Source: Globisporangium splendens
Taxonomy: Eukaryota; Oomycota; Peronosporomycetes; Pythiales; Pythiaceae
Direction: 5' to 3'
Length of the DNA: 64,000 nucleotides
NCBI GenBank assembly: GCA_006386115.1
Contig: VFIW01000164.1
Location: forward strand, 1 to 64,000
Shown here: piece by piece, positions 20,168-29,494 of the stretch
Position numbering within the stretch: position 1 is the first letter of the stretch
Layout: the number at the start of each line of letters is the position of its first letter
Notes under the pieces: generated by a model
The model's database searches: none
Told to the model about the DNA's origin: nothing
Seen by the model: only the letters and a program-made list of their open reading frames with translations
Translations under genes and position numbers: made by a program

Positions 20168-21973
20168 TTATACAGAAAATACATAATGCAAGTTGTGCAG
20201 GCTCCTACGTTGGCAAGAACGTTTGCAATTTCCGGATCTTGCTTGAACAGCAAGTGGAAGCTGCTTCATCTTGGCTTCAGCAGCCGCGATGTCGTCTTGG
20301 CGTGACTTTGCTTGCATTTCTTGGATACTCACTTGTACGCGCTGTTCAGACGCACGACGTTCTTGCACCTTCTCAAATACATCAGTACGTGCTCGGGCCA
20401 TCACCTTCTCAGTTTGTTCATTCAGTTGCCGCTGCATACTCGATAGCAACACCTCAACGCTACCTTTCGAAGCAACTTGATTGCCGGTAGTGGACTGAGA
20501 AACGATCTCTGTGGGGCCAAGCTTCGCCGCTTCATGACCTACCTTTGTAGATGCAACAATGTCCGTATCGCTTTTAATTGTTGCCTCGGCGCTCTTGCTG
20601 TTCAAAATGAGTTTGAGTTCAGCAAGTCTCGTCTCTAATAGCTCGTTAATTTTGCGTTCACTTTCCATTGCTAGCGAACGAAGCTCCTGTAGTTGCTTCT
20701 CGACTCCATCCTGCAGTGCACGATGCTGGCTGTCGATGCGGATGAGTGAGTCGCTTTTCACATCCTGGAATTTTGTACCGACCTCGACAATCGCTTGATC
20801 GAGCTTCTGCTGCATCTTGCGCTCCTCAGTCGCCACAAAGGGAGCAATTTTGTCTTGAAACACCTCTTCCATCTTCCGTTCTGCTTCGATGGCTTGCTGG
20901 CTCGCACAAAGCTGTGCTATTGATTCAGCTTTTGCCAACGCCAACCTACGGATCTCACTTAGCTGCGTCCCCACTTGCTCATTCATTGCACATAACTGGT
21001 TGTTGCTCAATGAGCTCGATGCCTGAATTAAATCCAAGGATTTTGAATTTGTGTCAGCAATCGCATCTTCTAGGTGGCGCTGCATCGTTTGTTGGGCTCG
21101 GACCAAAGGCGAACTCACAATCTCAGAGACGCTACTTCGAATAAGTTCTTCCTGCCTGCGCTCGGACTCGACTGCTCGTTCCACAACGCACACTCGCGCG
21201 GTGCTTTCAGCCTTTTCAAGTGCCAGCGAGCGCGTATCGGCCAGGTTCTCTTTGATTTGATCAGTGAGTGTATGTAGCAACTTTTCCACGTTCTGAGCGT
21301 TGCTCAGCTCGCTCGTAGTTACGACCAACGCTTGCGCTCTCGCGTTTGTCGTTATTATGGCTTGGTCAAGATGCTTTTTTATTGATTCTTGCGCTTGATT
21401 TACGTAATCTTCAACGCGCTGGTGTGTCACCGCTGACATCTCGTCGCATGCATCGGACAAAACGTCCTTGAAACCAACTTCGAGCTTCTCGAGCGTCACC
21501 GCTGTGAACTCCTTCAGGTGCTGCTCGGCAGCCGCCTCAGTCTGCACATGCGCCCGTGCACACACCTCGACCAGCATAGCTTGCAGGCTCTCTGCCAGCT
21601 TGGGGTAGTTCTCTTCGGCGTGCACTCGCGTTTGCGCTTGCACGAGTGCGCGCGCGTCGCCTTGCAGTTTGGTCTGCGCGTCCATTAGCGCCTGCTGCAG
21701 CTTTGCTTCTGAGAGAAGTTGGAGCTGAGCGTGCTGATCAGCTTGCTCCTGCAGCTGCAGCATGCGCTGCTGCGCTTGGCATTGCTGATCATGGAGGTGC
21801 TCGAGGTCGGCTAGAAGCACCTGAACCTGGCGAAGGACGGCTTCGAATACCGACTGCAGAGACATCGCGTCCTGTCTATCACCACGGTCAGGCTTGTACA
21901 GTGCGAGCGCTGGCCTCTCGATGACAGTGGTGGTGATGACATCGCCTGTGTCCACCATCGCCTCTTGCTCCAT
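20168..21973 (-). CDS. Long coiled-coil protein of block M, copy 1 (frameshifted end)
   Basis: 601 residues from ATG 21973; the frame is open upstream to a TTG at 22057. Nearly all of it is predicted coiled coil, rich in Q, E, A and L, without membrane segments. Three degenerate repeats of about 90-100 residues follow a pattern like KKHLDQAI, then RSLALEKAES, then AVESERRQEE. A missing base near 20243 relative to the M4' copy changes the last residues into an unrelated tail. One substitution (ESIAQLC) distinguishes it. Family not recognised; a cytoskeletal or scaffold-like role is only a guess from its shape. Confidence 0.7.
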   Translation of the reverse strand: MEQEAMVDTGDVITTTVIERPALALYKPDRGDRQDAMSLQSVFEAVLRQVQVLLADLEHLHDQQCQAQQRMLQLQEQADQHAQLQLLSEAKLQQALMDAQTKLQGDARALVQAQTRVHAEENYPKLAESLQAMLVEVCARAHVQTEAAAEQHLKEFTAVTLEKLEVGFKDVLSDACDEMSAVTHQRVEDYVNQAQESIKKHLDQAIITTNARAQALVVTTSELSNAQNVEKLLHTLTDQIKENLADTRSLALEKAESTARVCVVERAVESERRQEELIRSSVSEIVSSPLVRAQQTMQRHLEDAIADTNSKSLDLIQASSSLSNNQLCAMNEQVGTQLSEIRRLALAKAESIAQLCASQQAIEAERKMEEVFQDKIAPFVATEERKMQQKLDQAIVEVGTKFQDVKSDSLIRIDSQHRALQDGVEKQLQELRSLAMESERKINELLETRLAELKLILNSKSAEATIKSDTDIVASTKVGHEAAKLGPTEIVSQSTTGNQVASKGSVEVLLSSMQRQLNEQTEKVMARARTDVFEKVQERRASEQRVQVSIQEMQAKSRQDDIAAAEAKMKQLPLAVQARSGNCKRSCQRRSLHNLHYVFSV

Positions 21974-22720
21974 GAGTGTCTTCCTCTTGCGTTGAAGCAG
22001 TAAATTGTTGAATTTTGTGTCGTTTCTCGAGAAAAGATCTCCATTGTTTTTGCCCAATCAACGTAGGAGTGTTATTTTCAGCCAATCCGAAGCTCAGAAT
22101 TGTGAAGTAAATCGAAGAGTCGCAGCAGTACAGTAACATTCACTCACTTATTTCCGAGTGACTTTGAAGCTGGAAATCGTTTGAAGTTACTTTATAAGGT
22201 TTTTTGCGTTCACAATAAAACCCTGGAAGTTGACTTCACAATTTCTTCGTTCTAGGCGTGCACCATACCCATTACATGCACTATCCCGAGTGACTTCAAG
22301 AAGCAACAGCATCAAGGTACTCATTGATCACTCAGCGCACGAAGAAGACGATGGGGTTTGCACCAAGAACGCAGCGTATCCTTCCATTGCCTAGACCAGG
22401 TTAGTTACGAGGGTACTGTTTACGCCTGCATATTCTTTTCTGCATATTCTGCACAAAGCGTGTTCGCCTTTGGTTACAAAAATCCGAGTTCTTAATCCAT
22501 GTTACCTTTTCTGCATCAAGTCTGTCTTTTTCTAAAGTTAGCAAATTTCCGTTTTATTTTTCTGTGTATTAACCTCTAGTCCAACCATTCTTTGCTGCTT
22601 CAAACTACCTCACCTGCTCGGCTGCGTCAGACATAAAAGCCTTGTGAATTGAAGAACGAATTGGGTGAGAGAATTTCTCTCACTGTCGAACTCCACGCCG
22701 TGATTTGTTTTGCCATCCAG
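21974..22720. promoter_or_regulatory. Divergent region between coiled-coil gene and Crinkler/HNH copy 3
   Basis: 747 bp including the M2/P2 border at 22180. Presumed promoters for both genes; no other coding region seen. Confidence 0.5.
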
Positions 22721-23473
22721 ATGGCGCAAAGGGTGTGGTTCCTTCTAGTGGATGCAAGCGGCAATGCACTGTCGTCAGCATCGTCTGTCCGACTGGCGAG
22801 CGACGATGTCGTTGACGACTTCCGGGACGCAGTGAAGGGCAAGTATGCCGATAGCCACCTCGTAGGAATCGCTCCGTCTGACCTCGTCATCTACGTGAAC
22901 CGAGCGGCATTCGACGAGAAGCAGCAGCCACTGACACCAGGTGCAGCTATCAGGACGTGCGATTCGTCAGAAAGCGATACACTTGTAGTGGAAGTGCCGA
23001 AGCGACAGTTTGTCGAGCCTGAGCTACTCGAACTTCAGCATGATCTTTTGCATCATGTGTTGCTGGATGCTCTATCGTCAACATCCGCTCAAAGCAACAA
23101 GTTTAAAACGGAGCTGTGCGCAACGTACGACTGCGGCCTTCCAAATGAAATGGTTCGTTGCATGCTGTTGGATACGGCGCTCTCATCGGCAGTGGTGATT
23201 GCTTCTCATCTCTTTCGTCGAAGTAATGAGTTTCTATCTATGAAACTGATGGGTATCCCTGATATTGATGATGTGCGAAACGGTTTGCTGCTGTTCAAGC
23301 CACTGGAGCTCGCGTCCGATCACTTCCAGATCAGCTTTATCTACGACAAGAGCAGTGATGAGTTTCGTCTGGAAGTTTTCGACCGATCACTGCGTCAACA
23401 GCGTCTTTTTGTAAAATTGGACGAGAACCAGCGCGACATACTGCTTCAGGGGCAAACTTTGCCGAAAAAATGA
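22721..23473 (+). CDS. Crinkler-type effector with HNH-like domain, copy 3
   Basis: 250 residues with D137 in place of N137. Same TGA end (23471-23473); the frame stays open to TAG at 23732-23734, with one further base change (TCT for TTT near 23668) in that part. Confidence 0.62.
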   Translation: MAQRVWFLLVDASGNALSSASSVRLASDDVVDDFRDAVKGKYADSHLVGIAPSDLVIYVNRAAFDEKQQPLTPGAAIRTCDSSESDTLVVEVPKRQFVEPELLELQHDLLHHVLLDALSSTSAQSNKFKTELCATYDCGLPNEMVRCMLLDTALSSAVVIASHLFRRSNEFLSMKLMGIPDIDDVRNGLLLFKPLELASDHFQISFIYDKSSDEFRLEVFDRSLRQQRLFVKLDENQRDILLQGQTLPKK

Positions 23474-23734
23474 AAGTCCAGAGGTCCAAGACTTGCACCT
23501 GACACAAACTTTGATCTCCAAACAACACTTGGAGACATTGAGGGTCATCCACTCCGTTTCAAGTCTATTGAACGTCCCTACAAGCGCTGCTTGAATTTGC
23601 AAGCCCGAGTAGCTCGAATGACGGCACTCAAGGAGATGTGGATTGGCTCAGATGAGGATAAATCTGAAGACTCTTGGTCGGAAGGAATGTCGCTGGCCGA
23701 AAAGATGGATTTCTATTACTCGAGCGGAAGCTAG
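23474..23734 (+). pseudogene. In-frame continuation beyond TGA, Crinkler/HNH copy 3
   Basis: Open continuation as in copy 1, with one substitution. Confidence 0.5.
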
Positions 23735-23968
23735 AGATGCCTTGAACGTTGATGATTGCCTTTCAAGAATATTTACTATCAGCTGACCAAGACCACAGCA
23801 CATCTAAATTGTCTAGTTGCATTATTGAAGCTCAGACGAGCTCTCAGTGCTCCGTAACATACGTCAGCAAACAATTCGTTGCAATGAGTCACAAGTCGTC
23901 AAAGTGCAGTAAGTAAAATAACACGCCCAAGATGTCTTAATCCACAATGGATTAGCTGGAAGAAAGGA

Positions 23969-24991
23969 TCAGTTTTCAGGGATCACCTCGATGATGATCT
24001 TCCCTCGCGCGCGGTTGCTCATCTGGATCTTCACACCATCGAGCACGTGCTCGAAGCTGTGCACCGAGTCAACGGACATCTTCAGCTCGCCAGCTTCAAT
24101 GTGTTTCGTGAGCCTCACCAGATCCGTCGCACGCGGCTTGCAGCGCACTTCAATGAGCTCGGCGCCGATGGGCGACTCGATCGGGTCATTTTGTTCCGTG
24201 ATGGTGAGAAACTTGCCGGTTTGTGGCTTCAAGATGGTCTGAGCGGCGTCGTTCCATGCGTTCGGCTCGACGCCGCAGTCGTAGATGACGTCGATCGAGT
24301 GTCGTTCGAGCACGTCGACCCACTTGTGCGTCGTGTAGTCGATGACTTTGTCGGCGCCAAACGCCTTGACGAGGTCCGTGTTGCGCGCACTCGTCGTCGT
24401 GACCACGAACGCGCCGTACAACTTGGCGAGTTGGATGCCGAAGGAGCCCGTGGCACTGCTGCCGCCGAGGACGAGCACGCGGTCGCCTCGCTTGACTTGA
24501 CCAAACTCGACAAGAACCTGGAAGCTCGTGAGCGCCGCCACGGGGACGCCAGCTGCCTCGTTGAACGACAGGTTCGTGGGTTTCCGAGCCACCGAGTTGG
24601 CGTCCAGGTCCACGTACTCTGCGATCGTGCCGAGCGAACCGTAGTACGCCATGGCGAACACGGCGTCGCCGACCTGGAGGTCTGAGGTTCGTGGCACGTC
24701 GGCACCGATGGCGACGATCACGCCGGCGGCGTCGAATCCGAGGCGCGACGGGTTTTCGGGAGTCGGGTTCGATGTTGTCGGTGGGAACGCGAGTCCCCAC
24801 TGGATGATGCTGCAGTCGATGGGGTTGAGCGCGGCCGCGTGCACTTTGATGCGCACGTAGCCTGGCTGCAGAGGCTTGTGCGTGACGTCGGACCGGAGCT
24901 TGATGAGTTCGCGCGCGTCGCCAAACGCTTCGTGGACGTAGGCTCGGAATGTGTCAGGGATTGAACTTGAAGTGGCCGTGGTTGCCGACAT
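23969..24991 (-). CDS. Zinc-independent MDR oxidoreductase, copy 3
   Basis: Left arm of P2; 340 residues, variant T265 (FLTITEQ). Otherwise as copy 1. Confidence 0.85.
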   Translation of the reverse strand: MSATTATSSSIPDTFRAYVHEAFGDARELIKLRSDVTHKPLQPGYVRIKVHAAALNPIDCSIIQWGLAFPPTTSNPTPENPSRLGFDAAGVIVAIGADVPRTSDLQVGDAVFAMAYYGSLGTIAEYVDLDANSVARKPTNLSFNEAAGVPVAALTSFQVLVEFGQVKRGDRVLVLGGSSATGSFGIQLAKLYGAFVVTTTSARNTDLVKAFGADKVIDYTTHKWVDVLERHSIDVIYDCGVEPNAWNDAAQTILKPQTGKFLTITEQNDPIESPIGAELIEVRCKPRATDLVRLTKHIEAGELKMSVDSVHSFEHVLDGVKIQMSNRARGKIIIEVIPEN

Positions 24992-25962
24992 GTTGAAGTG
25001 ACTGGGAGTGTCGCTGTTGGTAGTGTCGAGTTGGAGGCAAATTGAGGAATGAGTCGAAAACGGTGCAAGAGAAGAATGCACGACGGAGGCAGCAGCACCT
25101 CGGCATTGCTCACCAGGCCGTGTGGCCACTGTATTGTGTGTGTGTGTGTCTGTTTGCTTGCTGGGGCTTCTTTGAGAGACACTGCGCCTGTGTTATCGCA
25201 AGAAAAGTGAACTGGTGTCTGATTATTGCTCGGATCCATTGATTATGAGGCTGGTTTACCATCACTCCGCAATGTGTCCACTTCGTAAACACGCGTGGCT
25301 GTGCTTCGGTATCACTGATGCAAGTCAGTTGTTGCCGCAGTTTGGCCAACATTAGAATAGATTATAGCATCATCTTAAACAGGGTTTCATTTGTGTCAGC
25401 CATTCGCAACTGTCCTCCAAGATACGACCATCACTCTCAGGTGACCAGCATAAACATACCTTGCGTGCCAATAAATTATTGTACGCAAGGTATGTTTATG
25501 CTGGTCACCTGAGAGTGATGGTCGTATCTTGGAGGACAGTTGCGAATGGCTGACACAAATGAAACCCTGTTTAAGATGATGCTATAATCTATTCTAATAT
25601 TGGCCAAACTGCGGCAACAACTGACTTGCATCAGTGATACCGAAGCACAGCCACACGTATTTGCGAAGTGGACACATTGCGGAGTGATGGTAAACCAGTC
25701 TCAATAATCAATGGATCCGATCAATAATCAGACAGCAGTTCACTTTTCTTGTGATAACCCAGGCGCAGCGTCTCTCAAAGAAGCCCCAGCAAGCAAACAC
25801 ACACAGACACAGAGACACAATGCAGTGGCCACATGGCCTGGTGAGCAATGTCGAGGTGCTGCTGCCTCCGTCGTGCATTCTTCTCTTGCACCGTTTTCGA
25901 CTCATTCCTCAATTTGCCCCCAACTCAACACTACCAACAGCGACACTCCCAGTAACTTCAAC
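24992..25962. promoter_or_regulatory. P2 axis: shared region between two divergent oxidoreductase genes
   Basis: The two halves are less alike than in P1 and P3: right of the axis there are scattered substitutions and small indels, and the dinucleotide run is reduced to CACACAGACACAGAGACAC. Confidence 0.6.
25461..25488. repeat. P2 hairpin centre
   Basis: TTGCGT pairs with ACGCAA and CAATAA with TTATTG around a single A at 25475. The bases between the two stems differ from those of P1 and P3 (GC on the left, T on the right). Confidence 0.92.
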
Positions 25963-26979
25963 ATGTCGGCAACCACGGCCACTTCAATCCCTGACACATT
26001 CCGCGCCTACGTCCACGAAGCGTTTGGTGACGCGCGCGAACTCATCAAGCTCCGGTCCGACGTCACGCACAAGCCTCTGCAGCCAGGCTGCGTGCGCATC
26101 AAAGTGCACGCGGCCGCACTCAACCCCATCGACTGCAACATCATCCAGTGGGGACTCGCGTTCCCACCGACAACATCGAACCCGACTCCCGAAAACCCGT
26201 CGCGCCTCGGATTCGACGCTGCCGGCGTGATCGTCGCCATCGGTGCCGACGTGCCACGGACCTCAGATCTCCAGGTCGGCGACACCGTGTTCGCCATGGC
26301 GTACTACGGTTCACTCGGCACGATCGCAGAGTACGTGGACCTGGACGCCAACTCGGTGGCTCGGAAACCCACGAACCTGTCGTTCAACGAGGCAGCTGGC
26401 GTCCCCGTGGCGGCGCTCACGAGCTTCCAGGCTCTTGTCGAGTTTGGTCAAGTCAAGCGAGGCGACCGCGTGCTCATCCTCGGCGGCAGCAGCGCCACGG
26501 GCTCCTTCGGCATCCAACTCGCCAAGTTGTACGGCGCGTTCGTGGTCACGACGACGAGTGCGCGCAACACGAACCTCGTCAAGGCGTTTGGTGCCGACAA
26601 AGTCATCGACTACACGACGCACAAGTGGGTCGACGTGCTTGAACGCCACTCGATCGATGTCATCTACGACTGCGGCGTCGAGCCGAACGCATGGAACGAC
26701 GCCGCTCAGACCATCTTGAAGCCACAAACCGGCAAGTTTCTCACCATCAGGGAACAAAATGACCCGATCGAGTCGCCCATCGGCGCCGAGCTCATTGAAG
26801 TGCGCTGCAAGCCGCGTGCGACGGATCTGGTGAGGCTCACGAAACACATTGAAGCTGGCGAGCTGAAGATGTCCGTTGACTCGGTGCACAGCTTCGAGCA
26901 CGTGCTCGATGGTGTGAAGATCCAGATGAGCAACCGCGCGCGAGGGAAGATCATCATCGAGGTGATCCCTGAAAACTGA
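25963..26979 (+). CDS. Zinc-independent MDR oxidoreductase, copy 4 (diverged)
   Basis: 338 residues, two shorter than the others (AGTTCA missing after residue 8). It differs by several replacements, for example C for Y45, N for S61, T for A110, A for V159, I for V174 and N for D206, while the NAD(P)H loop is kept. Many changes are silent or conservative, which suggests it stayed under selection. Variant R265. Beyond about 26650 it is the same as the other copies. An in-frame extension begins at 25711. Confidence 0.85.
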   Translation: MSATTATSIPDTFRAYVHEAFGDARELIKLRSDVTHKPLQPGCVRIKVHAAALNPIDCNIIQWGLAFPPTTSNPTPENPSRLGFDAAGVIVAIGADVPRTSDLQVGDTVFAMAYYGSLGTIAEYVDLDANSVARKPTNLSFNEAAGVPVAALTSFQALVEFGQVKRGDRVLILGGSSATGSFGIQLAKLYGAFVVTTTSARNTNLVKAFGADKVIDYTTHKWVDVLERHSIDVIYDCGVEPNAWNDAAQTILKPQTGKFLTIREQNDPIESPIGAELIEVRCKPRATDLVRLTKHIEAGELKMSVDSVHSFEHVLDGVKIQMSNRARGKIIIEVIPEN

Positions 26980-27213
26980 TCCTTTCTTCCAGCTAATCCA
27001 TTGTGGATTAAGACATCTTGGGCGTGTTATTTTACTTACTGCACTTTGACGACTTGTGACTCATTGCAACGAATTGTTTGCTGACGTATGTTACGGAGCA
27101 CTGAGAGCTCGTCTGAGCTTCAATAATGCAACTAGACAATTTAGATGTGCTGTGGTCTTGGTCAGCTGATAGTAAATATTCTTGAAAGGCAATCACCAAC
27201 GTTCAAGGCATCT

Positions 27214-27474
27214 CTAGCTTCCGCTCGAGTAATAGAAATCCATCTTTTCGGCCAGCGACATTCCTTCCGACCAAGAGTCTTCAAATTTATCCTCATCTGA
27301 GCCAATCCACATCTCCTTGAGTGCCGTCATTCGAGCTACTCGGGCTTGCAAATTCAAGCAGCGCTTGTAGGGACGTTCAATAGACTTGAAACGGAGTGGA
27401 TGACCCTCAATGTCTCCAAGTGTTGTTTGGAGATCAAAGTTTGTGTCAGGTGCAAGTCTTGGACCTCTGGACTT
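27214..27474 (-). pseudogene. In-frame continuation beyond TGA, Crinkler/HNH copy 4
   Basis: Mirror of the segment in copy 1; TGA at 27475-27477, final TAG at 27214-27216. Confidence 0.5.
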
Positions 27475-28227
27475 TCATTTTTTCGGCAAAGTTTGCCCCT
27501 GAAGCAGTATGTCGCGCTGGTTCTCGTCCAATTTTACAAAAAGACGCTGTTGACGCAGTGATCGGTCGAAAACTTCCAGACGAAACTCATCACTGCTCTT
27601 GTCGTAGATAAAGCTGATCTGGAAGTGATCGGACGCGAGCTCCAGTGGCTTGAACAGCAGCAAACCGTTTCGCACATCATCAATATCAGGGATACCCATC
27701 AGTTTCATAGATAGAAACTCATTACTTCGACGAAAGAGATGAGAAGCAATCACCACTGCCGATGAGAGCGCCGTATCCAACAGCATGCAACGAACCATTT
27801 CATTTGGAAGGCCGCAGTTGTACGTTGCGCACAGCTCCGTTTTAAACTTGTTGCTTTGAGCGGATGTTGACGATAGAGCATCCAGCAACACATGATGCAA
27901 AAGATCATGCTGAAGTTCGAGTAGCTCAGGCTCGACAAACTGTCGCTTCGGCACTTCCACTACAAGTGTATCGCTTTCTGACGAATCGCACGTCCTGATA
28001 GCTGCACCTGGTGTCAGTGGCTGCTGCTTCTCGTCGAATGCCGCTCGGTTCACGTAGATGACGAGGTCAGACGGAGCGATTCCTACGAGGTGGCTATCGG
28101 CATACTTGCCCTTCACTGCGTCCCGGAAGTCGTCAACGACATCGTCGCTCGCCAGTCGGACAGACGATGCTGACGACAGTGCATTGCCGCTTGCATCCAC
28201 TAGAAGGAACCACACCCTTTGCGCCAT
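27475..28227 (-). CDS. Crinkler-type effector with HNH-like domain, copy 4
   Basis: 250 residues, N137, identical to copies 1 and 2 although the neighbouring oxidoreductase in this arm is diverged. Confidence 0.62.
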   Translation of the reverse strand: MAQRVWFLLVDASGNALSSASSVRLASDDVVDDFRDAVKGKYADSHLVGIAPSDLVIYVNRAAFDEKQQPLTPGAAIRTCDSSESDTLVVEVPKRQFVEPELLELQHDLLHHVLLDALSSTSAQSNKFKTELCATYNCGLPNEMVRCMLLDTALSSAVVIASHLFRRSNEFLSMKLMGIPDIDDVRNGLLLFKPLELASDHFQISFIYDKSSDEFRLEVFDRSLRQQRLFVKLDENQRDILLQGQTLPKK

Positions 28228-29494
28228 CTGGATGGCAAAACAAATCACGGCGTGGAGTTCGACAGTGAGAGAAATTCTCTCACCCAATTCGTTCTTCAAT
28301 TCACAAGGCTTTTATGTCTGGCGCAGCCGAGCAGGTGAGGTAGTTTGAAGCAGCGAAGAATGGTTGGACTAGAGGTTAATACACAGAAAAATAAAACGGA
28401 AATTTGCTAACTTTAGAAAAAGACAGACTTGATGCAGAAAAGGTAACATGGATTAAGAACTCGGATTTTTGTAACCAAAGGCGAACACGCTTTGTGCAGA
28501 ATATGCAGAAAAGAATATGCAGGCGTAAACAGTACCCTCGTAACTAACCTGGTCTAGGCAATGGAAGGATACGCTGCGTTCTTGGTGCAAACCCCATCGT
28601 CTTCTTCGTGCGCTGAGTGATCAATGAGTACCTTGATGCTGTTGCTTCTTGAAGTCACTCGGGATAGTGCATGTAATGGGTATGGTGCACGCCTAGAACG
28701 AAGAAATTGTGAAGTCAACTTCCAGGGTTTTATTGTGAACGCAAAAAAACTTATAAAGTAACTTCAAAGCACGCATCAGACGAAGAAACCGGTTCCAAAG
28801 TAGTAACTGAGCGTTTCGTGCTTCACGGGTACCGCCTTGACTACGGTATTCTGAGAATCCGACTTCGAATCAGAATATTCACAATATCGTGAAGTTTAAG
28901 GTGCTCTTCACTCTCAAACTTCTCATCTGTCGCATGTGCAACATAAAACTTCGCTTTTTCAGCGGTCTGATTGGTCATAATCCGACAAAAAGCAAATCTA
29001 AAAATTTGAAAAGATCCACATCAAACGTCGCCATGCCAACTTTAAACACTTGCCATTCACTACATCATCCGCTGAGGCGAGCGCGCATTACGAAAGCTTG
29101 GATCGCAGTTGCAGCAGCAACAGATCGGCAGCAATAACAGCGGCAGCCACGAGGCTGTTGTGCACGTCAACGCGTTGAGCTCACATTTGGCTGCATCATC
29201 AGCGGTGCAACGCCATCCTATTCGTGCAATACACAGCGAATACAACCCAGTAGCATTTTAAAGCATCACCAATCTCTTCGGCCGCCGCAACATTTCTTGA
29301 TCGGAGCTCGAGCTGCACGAGATCTTCGCTTGGGCGAAAGAGACGTTCGCGCTGCCGAACGCGCCCGCCGCGTAAGCGCAGAGCACGCTGCCCAAGAGGA
29401 GCTCTGCTCCTGCACCAAGAGCGTCGCAGTGTCGCCGTCCAGAACCGCAATTCAGCCGCTCGCCCTTTTGCCATACGATCGTGCGCCAGCGACC
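28228..29494. other. Right edge of P2 and hAT upstream region, no gene seen
   Basis: Same content as 16581-17848; P2 ends at 28768. It lacks the one-base insertion found in M2. Confidence 0.6.

Larger units (their letters stand above)
17122..22179 (+). repeat. Block M2
   Basis: 5.06-kb block with the hAT remains (plus) and coiled-coil gene (minus) converging. It lacks obvious terminal inverted repeats of its own; both borders are the TTTGAAGTTAC ends of the flanking palindromes. Direct repeat of M3. Confidence 0.92.
22180..28768. repeat. Block P2: 6.59-kb palindrome with one diverged half-arm
   Basis: Same organisation as P1 with axis at 25475. The right arm is visibly diverged from the axis to about 26650 and then becomes practically identical to the others. 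Left border joins the coiled-coil side of M2, right border the hAT side of M3. Confidence 0.95.

Noticed and set aside
17122..22179. M block as a complete hAT transposon with its own terminal inverted repeats
   Set aside because: I compared the two ends and found no inverted repeats; no 8-bp duplication could be recognised.
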